Part shown: positions 35,160-47,390 of the stretch, piece after piece
Numbering within the stretch: the stretch's first letter is position 1
Layout: each line of letters begins with the position of its first letter
NCBI GenBank assembly: GCA_016808115.1
Contig: JAEQBH010007372.1
Location: 1 to 64,000 of the forward strand
Reading direction: 5' to 3'
Origin: Tetrastigma voinierianum
Taxonomy: Eukaryota; Streptophyta; Magnoliopsida; Vitales; Vitaceae
DNA length: 64,000 nt
Position numbers and translations under genes: made by a program
Notes under the pieces: generated by a model
The model's input: only the letters and a program-made list of their open reading frames with translations
What the model was told of the DNA's origin: nothing
Databases searched by the model: none

Positions 35160-36380
35160 ACTGCGGCAATAATCTCATATGGCCCCATGTGCTTCATCCT
35201 CGGCTTTTCCATAAATGTTCTAGAATCTGGGGACACCTTTCCAGGGAAACTTTGGGGAAGACCCTATCGCCCTGTAAATTGTAGATCCCTGCGGCGTTTG
35301 TCGCCTCTTTTCTGTTTTGTCTGACATCTTGAGTGCATCTCGGACAATGGATCTTATCTCAGGTAATTTGTACTAACTCTGGCTCATCGGTCCTCTCCTA
35401 CTTCATCCCATTTAAGGTACGACATAAAATGCATACAATGCTTCAAATGGAGTCAATACCTATCTTGGGTTGATATTGTTGTTGTAATGAGAACTCCATC
35501 GAGAGATAATCATTATCGGCTTCACTTAAGCTACATCACGCATGCTCACAAGCATCCTCTGAGTGTGAATAGTTCTCTCTGTGCGACCATCAATCGAGGA
35601 TGGAAGGTTTGTCTTTAAAAAAAAGTGAGAATCAGTCCCCATGGCATCCTGTAAGCTGGAGCCAAAATGCGGATGTGAATCTAGGTCTCGTGCGAGACTA
35701 TAGATATAGGAACACCATGCGATCTAACTATCTCCTCCATATAATTTGACCAACTTGTCAGGCGGGTCATCATTGCCTATTTGGGAGAAGAAATGCATTT
35801 GATTTCGTTGGTCTATCACTATCCCATATGGCATCGTGTTGTCTCAGGTTCTTTCGGAAGCCGTAATAAAATCTGTAATCTTATCCCTTCCATACGGGAA
35901 TCGGAAGAGTACATGCCTCCTGCGGGCCGGTGCTCTGCCTTTACAGATGGCAGGTTAAGCATCTGAATCGAAATCACGACTTTCCTTTTCATGCCCTTCC
36001 ACCATGTGCTCCTGCGAGTATGATGCATCTTGGTCTTCACCGGGGTGCATGGCATATCTTTGAAGAGTGAGCCTCTTCCATGATTTCCCTTTTAGTTCAC
36101 CTATTTCGAATTTACACACATTCGACTCCCTCTAACTACTCGCCATCGTCTACGATTTGGAACTCTGGTTTCCTACCGCCTCCAATCTACGCCCTCAAAC
36201 AATCATCTGCGAAACACCTTCGACCTTCCTTGATCACGATCCTGAAGAGGGTGAAGACATAAATGATGCCAACGGTGTCCACCTTAATCGACTCACGCAA
36301 GCGAACTCGAGATCTCAACTCTATCAACAATGTGGGAGATATCTTTATGCAGGATAAGCATAAGACGCCCTCGGTTCAGA
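35160..36380 (-). pseudogene. Chromovirus integrase
   Basis: On the minus strand, DQDASYSQEH- and WWKGMKRKVV-type residues at about 35950-36050 fit the H..YWWKGMKR zinc-binding module. A VKAEHRPAGG segment (35905-35935) fits the CxxCQxVKAEHQxPAG linker to the integrase core. Further core sequence continues with frameshifts to about 35160. I could not identify a chromodomain between here and the LTR. Confidence 0.65.
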
Positions 36381-36516
36381 AGCAAGGCACCGACCACTAC
36401 ATTTAGGCCTTCCACAGGATTGTTTTCATCGTCTTGATCCCATAATCCTTAATCAACTCCGACTAGAAATGACTACTTATAAGGTTAAAGCTTCTCTTTA
36501 CGAGTAAAGGAATGTA

Positions 36517-36750
36517 TTACGAAGCTCTTATGATGGTGAATATCGTATAAGGGAACAGTATAGATAATGTCTCCGGATCTTTAGAGCGAAAGAAACCCAC
36601 TATTGCTAGTTCTAAATCATGGGTTGGGTGATTTACGCTCCGTGCTTCTTTAAGCGGCGGGAAGCGCAAACATCGCACCACCATCTGCGTCAAAACACAC
36701 ACTAACCTTATGCAGGCATTTACTATATACCACATAACCGTCCTTTCACG
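36517..36750 (-). pseudogene. Chromovirus RNase H
   Basis: Minus-strand residues CVLTQMVVRCLRF, LKEARSVNHPTHDLELAIV and ILFPYTI match the RNase H block GCVLMQDGRVIAYASRQLKxHExNYPTHDLELAAVVFALKIWRHYLY with substitutions and frame slips. It removes the RNA template during reverse transcription. Confidence 0.7.
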
Positions 36751-36929
36751 ATGGTAGTGCTATCTTGGGCATCGTCAATCTGCATCTCGACTCCTTAAAA
36801 CTATCTTTGGCGGGTATAAAACCCGCTCAATTTACGATCCTTTTCAATAGATTGGTCGACGGTGTTGCTATGCCCGAAAATCCTCAACAAATTTCACATG
36901 ACAACTTTGACAATCCAAAGAAAGCTGTG

Positions 36930-37640
36930 AACTTGAAACATTTGTAGGCGGCTTCAATTCTTATAGCTTCAATCTTAGAGGATCCACACTAATGCCTTTA
37001 GAAAGGACATGACCCCAGCTACTTTGTCATTGAGTGGCGCTTACTAAACTTAGGCGTATAGCGCTCTCTAAGAATCTGCAATCTTGTCCAGAAGATCACT
37101 GCGTATTCCATACGACTACTTTGGTACACTAGAATGTCATCGATGAATACGATCCACAAACTTATCTAAATCTGGATGGTCTGTTCATCAAATCCGTGAG
37201 CAGCGGTACAGGCGTTAGTCAATACGAGATAGCATCCTTGGAACCGTGGTAATAGTATCTAGATCTGAAGGCGGTCATGAAACATCATTCTCCGGGACCT
37301 CAGGCGTGGTAGCGACCTTAGGTCGATCTTAGAATACGAGATCCATGCAATTGGTCAAATAATATCTATCTACGAGGGCGCGGATCTTGGTTGTATTGTC
37401 GCTAGGTCCAATTGTCTATAATTACATACTGCAAGTAAGCTTCCGTCTTTCTTCTTCTGAGAAGCCCCAGGGCTCCCACGGTGAGTGGATTCGGATGAAG
37501 CCCTTGTATGAATTCCTCCAGGTTGTGCCTTGATTCTTCCCAACTACTTTGGCGTAAGTATGTATGGAGGAATGGATATCGGCTCGGTCCCTGGAACTAG
37601 TTCAATAACGAACTCAATTTCTCTATCCGGGGGTAAACCT
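36930..37640 (-). pseudogene. Chromovirus reverse transcriptase
   Basis: On the minus strand, LEEFIQGLHPNP (about 37490-37525) fits the LQELLDKGFIRPS motif, followed by VGALG and a KKK-like DG segment. The catalytic box reads IVFIDDILVY at about 37126-37155 with both aspartates kept. The rest can be followed only with frameshifts. Confidence 0.75.
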
Positions 37641-37979
37641 GAAATATCATCTAGAAAAACATCTGGAACTCTTTGACTATGGGATTATCTTGATGAGTGT
37701 CCCCCCTCTTATCTCATATCCACTACAAATGCCAAATAACCACAGCCTTTAAAGCATTTTTGAGCGATCATAGGCATTAATGAGACTAGGGGCGATCTCT
37801 CTTACGATTCCCGAAATATCTTTGGTTCCTGCGGCCCGAATAATCTTACTTCTTTCTTATAGCAAATAAGGTGGCTTTCTATGCGGATAACCAGTCCATA
37901 CCCAAGATTATATAAAAAATCATGGATACCTAACACTATCAAGTCTGGCTGGAAAATCCTTATTACGGATCGCGATCTC

Positions 37980-38160
37980 TTGGAACTATCCTTTTTCGAA
38001 TATCACCGATATCCCCATTAGGTCTGGAAACCACCATCTGACCATACATGAGAATTTGGGACTCTATCTTGCGGTGCCTCTCGGTGAATATAAATGCTGA
38101 AATAAATGAATGAGTGGCTCACAGGTCCACCAATGCATATCATCATGATACGTAAACTAA
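37980..38160 (-). pseudogene. Chromovirus aspartic protease
   Basis: The minus strand encodes ALVDL, one stop, then ATHSFIYFSIYIHREAPQ around 38080-38135. This is the DSGATHSFI active-site loop of the gypsy protease with the serine-glycine part damaged. It would cut gag-pol into its parts. Confidence 0.65.
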
Positions 38161-38339
38161 AATCATACGATAATCCGCGTGCGGTGATGCATGCCTCTAT
38201 TTACGTATGTTGTAAATACCAGGAGCACAGTGCAGTACCCTGCGAATCGGCTAATCGGGGGGTCTTGCCTCTGCCTCCTGTACCCTACCGACTCCTCTAC
38301 CAGTCTTTAATGCCTTACCTCTGCTGAACCACCCCTACC

Positions 38340-39250
38340 GGCGAGGCGGGACGTAGTGCACAGGGTGAGTGCTGCTGCTGCTCTCGGAGGTCTCTACGAT
38401 ACTGAGTGGACGGATTCTGCGATAAAGTAGCCTTCACATAGTAGACATCTGTCATATTCATCCACCTGGCTCTCCGAATGCCTCCTCGGCATGTAGGGCA
38501 TAATGGAAAAGATGATCTGAAGATCTACCACCTCTGGGAATTTGCGGTGATCAGACGGATCATGGTAGATCTTTACTCCTCGTGCGAGCCTCATCATTTG
38601 GTCCACTTCTTTCCTTTCTTTCTCTTTAGGCCCATTTGGGTCTGGTGACTAGTCTTGGGAGCACCTCTCTTGATAATAAACCGCCCTGAGTTAGAACTAA
38701 GCTGTCCTTTCTACCTTTTGTTAGGCTGAACTTTTCATAAATTCTTCCTTGCTTTGCTTTAAAGTTTCTAAAAACTTTTCATAAACTATTTGCTTGCTTT
38801 TTCTGTGTCCTAGTAAACACGGGAAACTTGTGTATCACGAATTGCTAGTCAAATCTCGTGTCACGTCACCTTTTAGGTAATTATGGTGGAAGAGACCTCA
38901 TGTCTACGTCACCATGTATAATGGCTAGAGCGCTAAACTTTGTCAACCATAAGTACCCTGCGGGTCGCCGGTACCATCATCAGGTTTAACCCCTAATTTA
39001 GAGAGCATTCTATCATGCCCCTCTGCTCTTACGGAGGCTCGTGCACGGCCGGGTAGCACGTAACAATCGCATGACTGATCCATGCGTCGAGGAATGCAAA
39101 AATGCTTTAGGTCCTGCTGACCCTCGATGGTTACAACGGAATTGATTCATTGGAAAGCATCTTAGATCTAGGGGTGTGCTCGACATATCTCTCTGGTGGT
39201 GCCTCCAGTGCAGAAGTCCTAGATCGACCTCTACGACCTCGTCCAGACAT
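38340..39250 (-). pseudogene. Chromovirus gag
   Basis: The minus-strand ATG at 39248-39250 starts MSGRGRRGRSRTSALEAPPE, a basic leader typical of these gags. The gag core can be followed only in short pieces (e.g. RLARGVKIYHDPS near 38550-38590) because of frameshifts. At about 900 bp it is shorter than the usual 1.2-1.4 kb, so part may be lost. Confidence 0.6.
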
Positions 39251-39418
39251 AATGCTATGAATTTCAAAGTTAAAAGATTCAGTGACACTTTTCAATATTT
39301 GATGCATGCAAGGATTAGCAAAACAATGTAGGTTGCGATAGAAAAATCATTATTATAAGCGATTCTATAGGAAATCTTTTGTGGAAAAGCGTCTGAAAAG
39401 CAGGCGAACTATCGCCTC

Positions 39419-39434
39419 GCCCTTCCCGATACCA
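39419..39434 (-). promoter_or_regulatory. Primer-binding site, initiator-Met tRNA type
   Basis: The minus strand reads TGGTATCGGGAAGGGC just inside the LTR. The first seven bases match the TGGTATCAGAGC site used by most plant chromoviruses. It lies three bases from the LTR start at 39438 and identifies the right-hand repeat as the 5' LTR. Confidence 0.8.
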
Positions 39435-39437
39435 AGT

Positions 39438-41578
39438 TGTGATTCCCTTCCTGTCAATGGAAATGTGACCTTCACGGTAACCTCTCGGCTGGCTAAACTC
39501 GTGACAAGTTACCATGAAATTTGGCGGGTTAAAGCTGCTAAAGCGTGTTGAAAGCGTGGTTTAAAATTTTTACTTTTCTATCAAATCATTTAGATTCGCG
39601 AAATCGACTACTTATTTTCTGATCAGCTGAAATACAAAATCTTTGTATAAAACAAAATGCCACTCCCGATGTTTTCCAGTGTCAGCTCTGTGATAAAGGA
39701 CCTGGTCTCATCAAAACTCTCAGATAAGGATCAATCCAATATAAGTTTATACATAACTTTGTTTTTCTCAAAATCATGCATGCATATTTTACAAAAGATA
39801 TTTACATATACAAAATGCCATTTTTAACTTTTGCCAGATTTAATTTACACCTTATCTTATGTGTCTGACATCGTCTAGACGAGGATCACCGGAAGATCTT
39901 TTGGCTTGACACACACGAAAATTATTTTACAAAACGAGAAAGCGTGAGCTGAGCAGACTCGGTGGAGTCACTATAAGTTCTAAATCTGCTGTATGCAACT
40001 GTTTGTACCTCGATATATATAGAAAATAAATACGAGAAATGGTTGTAAAGCTGTTTGCTTGAAGTGAGTTTTGCTATAAAACCATTTAAGAAAGCTTTGA
40101 TACGAAAACTATTTATAACATTGAAGCTGTTTTATAGCTGCTTTGCGATGTAAAAACAAGTCTATTTCATTGAAATACGTTACATTATTTACCTTTATGC
40201 GAAAGTATTTCGATGGTGGTTAATATCACGAAAGTGCTATCTTTGGCAAATCAAGTACCAACCAGCGTGGCCCATTCTACGAAATACCCTAGAGGCATTG
40301 CACCGGAACCGCCGGAACTGGCATCGGTAGTGAACTCTCGGAACACTACGGCTGAATCTTGACCGGTGAACCGCGGCCAGGATCTATAGCATGTGGAACC
40401 TCGGAACCCAGTGCTCGGTGGGGAACCACTCGGAACCAACCTCAGCCACATTTATGTACTAAATCGTGCGCTAACTATATACCTCGGAAGTAATGCGGAG
40501 GGCGACTCACTATATATAAATATACTATATCTAACCCCAATTGCCCGACGGGCAATATAGTTAATCATCAATATCATCACGTTGCCATGCACAATCAGAA
40601 ATACATCGGCGTGAAATTTGTGCCCGTCTAGGGTTTTTGCTAAACGGGCCAAAGCTGTCTCTTAAATACTGAAATCAAACTTTTCTGCTGAGTATAACAA
40701 TTGGGAGGTAATAAAATGCTTTATAAATCTATATTTTCAAAGCACTTTACAAAATTGTAATTTAAACACTTTCGTTTTAGAAAATGATTTTGAGTACTCA
40801 CCTTTTCTCGACTAATTTCTTTGAATCTTGTCGAGCACTCTAGATTCTGGATCGGATGCTCAAATCGCCTACACAATTCATTCAAATTACGAAAATGCCC
40901 TCAGTTCAACGTTTTAACCATAAAACATATACGGGGCTTTCAAAGTAACTATATCGAGCAGTTTCCGATTCATATGAGAAACTTTACGTGCCGTCCTATT
41001 CGATATGGACATCGATAATATGATGTGAAATTGACGAAAATGTCCATACACATTAAATGCCTATAAAAACTATCTGTTTTAGTGATTTTTAAAGCTTAGG
41101 GACTTTCATATAGTCTAAAAATACCAGAAACATTTTTGAAGATTACATCCAACTTGTCGACATACAAATCTCTGAAATTTCAATCAAAAGCTGTCCAGAA
41201 AATAGTAAAGTGTGCTATTTGTCCGAAACAACGATTCCAAAAAAATTCCTAAAAATTCTAAACTCGAGTCACAAAATTTTGGGACTAAAGTTCTGACAAC
41301 ACTACGACCTCTGAAGAATTTCAAAGCCATTACATAACCTTTAGGCTTGAAATAACACAATTAAGGCAAATTTTCTACCTTTGAAGTTTGACAAAGGCTA
41401 AGATATTGGTACCTATGCGTAGCTCTCTTGCGTAGTCAATTTTATACAGCCGATGAAAACACACGATTAGATTTTCGTAAATCGAGAAAGAATCAAGAAA
41501 ATAAAATAAAAATCGCCTCTCCGCCCTCTCTACTGGCGTCTCCAGCTGTCGAGTCCCCTGCGATTTTGATTTTTTATC

Positions 41579-41610
<32 letters not shown>

Positions 41611-42125
41611 CTTTTTCTTTAATTATTATTTGGATAAATAATTTCTATTACCTCATTCGGGTTCATTTTGTCAGAAAAATTTTATTTTATCCTTAATTAG
41701 ATAATGCTAGAAATATTTGCCATTTTCGAGATTTTTTTCACAAAAATCCCGTTTTCGAGTTTCACTCTAACCAGTCGCCTAGAAATTAGTAAAATATTAT
41801 TGTCTCGGAATTTATAGAAACTTTCTGAGTTACTGAATTTCGTGAGCGAACTTAGCGTGATCAGTTTCATCATCAAGATCTAAATTTCGAGACTTCACTG
41901 AACTATTTTGGTAATTTATTATTATTATTATCCTTTTAAAATTCCATAATTGGATTTCCACCCATCCACTACCTTAATTGCAAAGTGCCACAATTCTTTG
42001 AAAACTTTATAATTTCACCCTTAAACCAATTTTCAAAAATTCTATTGTAGCCTTGGCAATTAAGGAAGCCGCATTCTTATACGATTCTACAGCATCTTTG
42101 TGCCCTCTCCGGGACAAGTGTTACA
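39438..42125 (-). repeat. 5' LTR of nested chromovirus
   Basis: The plus strand begins TGTGATTCCC and ends AAGTGTTACA (minus-strand start TGTAACACTTG). Its 2688 bp compare with 2560 for its partner. It contains a (TTA)n tract at about 41583-41610 and the GAAAATGATTTTGAGTACTC match. Confidence 0.85.
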
Positions 42126-42130
42126 AATTA

Positions 42131-43250
42131 CACAACCTTTATCTTATGCGGATTTGCTTCAATTCTCGATGATTTGACTATGAAACGGGAATTTCGGTAT
42201 TCTCGAAGGCACACTTAGAGCTGGATTCGGTTTCATGTTGTAGTTTCCGAGATGCAGGCGCTTGACCGGATGAATATGGGCCAGGCAGAGGTGGATTTTA
42301 CCGACATGTCATCTATGTACCGCCATAGTTGTGCCTCATGGTTCTAAAGCGTCAGGTTACGACTACGATGTGGCTCTGTGTTTTTGAGCACGAGACGGCA
42401 TCACACGATAGCGATAGGTTCCTGCGTTGTAATGAAACGGCGTCTTTTCTTGATCACTGGGTCCATGCGTCCCGGTTGTAGCCGGAGAAGGCATCCATCA
42501 TTAAGGAGTTCATGGCGCGGTGCGCCTACGATGGTCGATTCGCGGCCCGGAAGCGTCGCTTTGGGCGCTTTGTTGATGCCGATGAAATCCGATCACGGAG
42601 TCGCCATTTGCGTTTGCCTTTTAGCGAGTGCGACATTGGCTAGCCGATGGGGTATTCTACTTCCCACTGATCGCTCCGCTGTAAGAGTTGTTGACTTCTT
42701 ACGTTGATGGCTTTGCCTTTACGGCGCGGCACCCTTTTTGTTTGATTGGCAGGCGGGTGACGTTCAATCTATGGTGATTCTTGTGGATCAATTCCTCCCG
42801 TATGCGCACACTTCCATGCGAAGGCTTGCGTCACCATTTTGTCTTAAAAAATGGATAAGGTGGTTTTTGTGGTCTTCGCTAGTTTCGGTAGATATGGCGA
42901 GGTGTTCGGTCGTCATCCAGCAATGCGGTTCCGGTTCTTAAGGGGCTCGAGGTCAGTGAGTGCCTCGTCACGCATGTGAGCTAGATCACGTATATGTTGT
43001 CGACCGTTTTGTTTCATGGATCTTTGATAGCATTCCCGTAGCCACTCATTTGGTCTCTCGAACCATTCTGCAGTTCTGGTGAGATTGATCATCATGTGAT
43101 ATGCGGAAGGATGGCTTTTATTGCATTAGGAAAGGTTTGCCCGACAACATGTTATAGCGGAGCGGGCGTGCAATGAGGGAATCTTCTTGTAGTCGTCGAA
43201 AAACGGCATGGGGGATCTCTGACGTGGTACCAATTGTAGTGAGCTAAATT
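42131..43250 (-). pseudogene. Tat-type reverse transcriptase, 5' half
   Basis: This is the continuation of the RT interrupted at 32243. On the minus strand around 42440-42520 the sequence reads LMMDAFSGYNR, then SRKDAVSL, equivalent to the LSFMDAFSGYNQI...EKTAFIT box with the first catalytic aspartate of RT. Upstream sequence to about 43250 should hold the N-terminal RT fingers, but frameshifts hide it. Confidence 0.65.
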
Positions 43251-44420
43251 AATACTCGCTTTCCCACGGAGAACCAGTAAGGAGATTATGTGACGGTTCT
43301 GGTTTCCCTCAGGATGCCCATTTGCTCCAGTAGTAACGAAGATGATATCAAAATTTGAACTCAGTTGTCGATTCTTTTTGATGAATTGTTTTGTTGGCCT
43401 TATTGCCGAACTACCGAGTGGGTCGTCATGAGGTGTTGGCATCCCTCGGATGCGGAGTGAGAACGTGATGGATGTATCCAGGCGCGGTAGTTTAGACCTT
43501 TGCCCCGAATTTCCGCTATCTGCAATAGATCCTAATGTTGCGTAGATGGGCCTTCCGGTGTGGATTCCCCTCCTCCTGTGAATCCTCACAGGATTACAGT
43601 TTCACAGGGATTGTTGGTCTTGGTCGTCGTCTGCCCAGAGGTGGTGTTCTTTGAGGCGAGACACGGTTCACGAGCTTGACTCTGGATCTGATTTTCAGGG
43701 GATATAAAGCGTCGGAGGTATCCGCGCAGTATCAAGTACTCTATTTCTCTTGGTACATGTACGGTCGTCAGTCTGCAGTCTCAGTAGTCCTTTATGGAAC
43801 TTTCCTTGATACTTGGAGTTGTCTTGTTGTAGGTCGGCTTCAATTTGGGTTGGCCACCTCGAAATTGCTCGTTTCGTGCCGCGCCGAACCTGTGACGGGG
43901 AGTACATTAAGGGGGTGAAGCGTTAAGGCGAAATAGCGTCGTCGATCTTCAGTTCGCGATGGACCTGACGATCTGCGAGATTTCCACGCCTTTTTGGAGA
44001 TCGTTCTCATTTTCTTTGGAGATCCTTCTGATCGCTTTGTCTTTTGGGGCTTCGATCTCGTCGTTTGTTGCCATTCTTCTTTGTGAATGGAAGAGCTCTC
44101 TTTGAATATGAGGCCTCTTGGTTAATATATTTCTCACCTTTGCATTCTCTATATCCCTTGTTTAGGGATTTTGGAGATGGAAAACTAAGTCTTTATTTGA
44201 ATCGCTTGACCTTGAATGCGATGATTACGAATTTCGTCGAATTATATCTACCTTTGAAGACTGGCATTAAATCATTGGACATAAGACCCTCGGACTTTCT
44301 TGTATTTTGCTTGATAGTCGGGGTGATAACTTGGCTTTACCATGCGTCGCTGATAAGTAGAGAAGGCGAATGCGATGATCGCTCTACTGGTGGGAGATTA
44401 TTGCGGTGAGAGTCTATTGA
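43251..44420 (-). pseudogene. Tat-type gag C-terminus and protease
   Basis: Minus-strand TFSLRIRGMPTPHDDPLGSS at about 43410-43470 fits the F...D..G...PHDDPLV motif that precedes the Tat protease, where DNGSSVN-type active-site residues follow. The region to 44420 should contain gag, seen only as short charged fragments (e.g. near 43950-44130, rich in E, K and D). Boundaries are inferred from order. Confidence 0.5.
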
Positions 44421-45114
44421 ACCATGCCAAGGTTGATACGAGTGATAAATCTCCATATGCTGGATCTTGATATTCATGTAGCTCCATTGATTTTGTAGTG
44501 AGATGATCGGGGATCTCTAGTACCATCAGAGCGCTTCCTGTGTGAAATTGGAAGGGAAGTGATACCTGTTATATCAGACTGGGTTTGTTTGTTCAGGGTC
44601 CATAGTGTCGAGGAGCACGTCCTTTCACCACCTCCTTCACGGCCAGGCTCTGTGGAGGTTCTGTGGAACATAATTCATGATGTTATCTTGAGGATCAGCG
44701 TAGTCTCAGACCCGACAACACTCTCTAAGGGTTGTTTCGTTGCCTTCTCTAGAGCTGTTTGATGGTAAAGTACCTAGGCTCATTTGGATTGCAGCGGTTT
44801 AAGCCCTTTAGAGGGAATACGATATTATTATATATCCTTCAGCGGGGAGAATATCATGACCTTCACAGTTTGTATCAGGAAATTAAATCGGATCTGTCTG
44901 TAAGTTGTTCTAATACTATGAGCGTTGTTGGTGAGTGGGTGCTTCCACCTGCGTCATTATTTAGCACCGCATTCTTCTTTTTCATGGTGTTCATCTGTGC
45001 AGTGAATCTGCATCCTTGGAGGATTAGTGTTGCTCCTGCTTGTGTTCCGTGATGATATTATCAATAATTGAGAAATCAGTTATATTTATAAAGGAATTGT
45101 CGTTCCTAGGTAGC
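44421..45114 (-). other. Leader or 5' gag region of the Tat element
   Basis: No clear domain. By position it should be the 5' untranslated leader and start of gag. No convincing primer-binding site was found beside the LTR. Confidence 0.35.
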
Positions 45115-45791
45115 TTTGTTGATGATGCACCAGCGAGCTGAGCAGACGTCGGAAGCTTCGTTGGACGGATCAAGAAATTTTTAGTGTTTGACAATGGATC
45201 TTTGGATCGCCACGGTGAAGTAGGATCAGCTGAGTTGGTTCTGCGGCAGGATTTAAAGGTATCGCTCCTCTGCAAAAACAAGAGCGAAAGTCGGCGAGGA
45301 GCCACGTAGTAACGCTCCGTCTGTCAGTTTCTTTACGAGGAAAGAGGCTGCTTAGACGCAGTATTGGTGTATGTTTTGCGTTTTGAGTATCTGTACTTTC
45401 CTTGGATGCAGGCCTTGCTATTTATAATAGTAGATGTTAATAGGTTGGATGGTGGTCAGGATTAATTGGCATTGGATGGGGTGTTTCTTGTTATTATATC
45501 GATATGGTTGGTAATGGATAGAAAAGCAGTTCTTGTGATGATCTTCCTTCGCTGACCCGGGGATCCGATTTGATCTTTGATCTATTATTGTCTTTTTTTC
45601 CTTATTGGTGTGAGATTGCATTTGGTTGCGATATATATTATTAGGGACTATTATATTTTATGCCTGTGAGACTTCCATAATTGGTGTTTGGGTGGGTTGA
45701 AGCACTTATTAAAGTGCTTCCAAAGGCTTAAATGTAGGCGCGAGAAAGGCCTAAATGCTCAATGGTGTATCTCTCCCTTGGGGTTGTGACA
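45115..45791 (-). repeat. Probable 5' LTR of the large Tat element
   Basis: 45120-45400 aligns with 24800-25080. The right end GGGGTTGTGACA gives a minus-strand LTR start TGTCACAACCCC, a common plant gypsy LTR start. No matching 5-bp target duplication was seen at the far end. Confidence 0.5.
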
Positions 45792-47390
45792 GACCTCAAT
45801 CTTGTTAAATTTGGCTTCTTTCTTGGAGCTTTGGTAAGGTGAGCTTTGTGTGAACCTTATTTTTAGACCTATATTATTTTTAAACATGTTATTTACAATA
45901 ATTAATAATTGCTTTTAGTGAAAAATAAAATATTATTAGAGAGCTCTATTTATTTTTGGATAATATGTAATTTAATGATAATAAGAGGTAAATATATAAA
46001 GCCATAATTTACTGGTACTCAACATTCTGATTATCAAGTAATATATTTATCTTGACGTTAATTAATGCTTACCAAACAGTTTTACGATCTGATTCAATAC
46101 TTATAAATTAGGCACTTAATTTTTCATTACTTATTTTTAACACTTAATTTTTCCATTTTATCAAACAGATATAGCCATCAACAAATTTTTTTTGCATTTA
46201 AAATATTAAGCGCATTCTTTCATATGAGATTGATGTATACAAAAATAAATTAAATAAAAAATATATTTAAGGTCGATATTTCTATTCTACACACTTCTTT
46301 TAAGTCATTTTATTTATTTATATAAGTATTAAATAATTTAAAAATATATAAATCGGGTTGAATAATTTTAATTTTCTTTTATTTTTCCATGTGACTAATA
46401 TAACTTCTTTTTTGTAACTTTACATATTTTTAATCAAATATAGTAAATAAATATGAATATCTTAAATAGTTTAAATAATTATAAAAATACATCAACCTCA
46501 TTAATCAATTCAGCACTTTCTTTCATATGGAAAAGAAGGAAAATTATTCTAATTTTAAATATACAAAGTAAAGTGACAAAAAAAAAGAAGTGTTTAAGTT
46601 GACAGCAGCTCTGTTAGAAAGACTGATGACAAAAAAAAATTAAGAGCATCTCACAACGATTAGCAAAAAAAGCGTCTGAGTTATTTTTTCTTTCCAAAGT
46701 TCTTTTTTGAGATTTAGCCTAGTTTAGTAGAAAAGTGCCAAGTGGTAGAGCATCTAAAGTTTAATCATCCCAAATCTATTTTCTAAATTTTCTTGTTCTC
46801 TTTCTTAATAAATTTACATCATATGCCTTCATTCTATTTATATCATCTTACACTCATAGTTAAAGTTTAAAAAATATAAATAAATATTTAATTAAAATTT
46901 AGAATAAAATAAATATTCATTAAAAATACAAGTATTATAAATATTTAATTCAAATCAATAAATAAATATAAATATTTTTAGCAATAATTTTTGTAGTTTA
47001 AAATTTTTTAGTTACAATAATATTCATTTTAAAATTTTGTACTTCTTATAAAATAATAGAAAACCAATATTTGTTTAAATGTGAGTTAAAAATAAATGTA
47101 TTTGGGATCAATAGAAAAGATAGATAAATTGATGTAGTTGATAAAGATCATTATAATTAATGGAATATTCAATGAAAGATATGTATATTAATAGCAATAA
47201 AATAAATTAATTCATATCAAATGTATTTATGTAAATTTCTATTTTGATTATTAAAAAATATGATTTTCAAGTTTTTCTAATCTTATTTTAATTTATAATA
47301 TTATAAGTCAGAAAATAATTATAAGTTGATAAAAATATTTGTAGGCTAATTATTTAAGGAAAAAAATGGGTTGATTAACTGAGTGGTTAT
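45792..47390. other. AT-rich intergenic DNA
   Basis: Very AT-rich. CACTTAATTTTTC.TTACTT words and TTTATCAAACAGATATAGCC near 46150-46175 resemble one end of plant hAT-type MITEs, but a partner end with target duplication was not found. No gene recognised. Confidence 0.5.

Larger units (their letters stand above)
32244..42125 (-). mobile_element. Nested chromovirus (Tekay/Del-like) Ty3/gypsy element, 9.9 kb
   Basis: Two long direct repeats (32244-34803 and 39438-42125) with TGTA(A)CAC starts on the minus strand flank a 4.6-kb coding region in gag-PR-RT-RNase H-IN order. The primer-binding site beside the right LTR is of the initiator-Met type. It interrupts the RT of the large Tat element. Flanking 5-mers AATCT (32239-32243) and AATTA (42126-42130) are partly matching target duplications. 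LTRs of 2.5-2.7 kb and this domain order fit the Tekay/Del lineage; the lineage name is inferred. Confidence 0.85.
24795..45791 (-). mobile_element. Large Tat-lineage Ty3/gypsy element carrying a nested gypsy
   Basis: Minus-strand order from the right: 5' LTR, gag, protease, RT (split by the chromovirus at 32244-42125), RNase H, integrase ending near 30050, then about 5 kb of non-gag-pol sequence with a pyrimidine tract, tandem repeats and an antisense ORF, then the 3' LTR. Without the nested insertion it is about 11 kb. Extra sequence and antisense ORFs between pol and the 3' LTR are characteristic of Tat/Ogre/Retand elements. The LTRs match only patchily (GAAGTAGGATC, AAGGTAT.GCTCCTCT, CAAAAACAA, CGAGG.GC), so the outer limits are approximate. 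Confidence 0.65.

Noticed and set aside
24440..46180. GGCCTATTTGATAAG near 24450 and TTATCAAACAGATATAGCC near 46156 as two ends of a MITE split by the Tat element
   Set aside because: The match beyond the first bases is weak and no 8-bp duplication was found (left flank GAATTTA, right flank ATCAACAA).
46640..46760. AAGAGCATCTC and AGAGCATCTAAAG as MITE ends
   Set aside because: Both are in the same orientation rather than inverted, and no target duplication is present.
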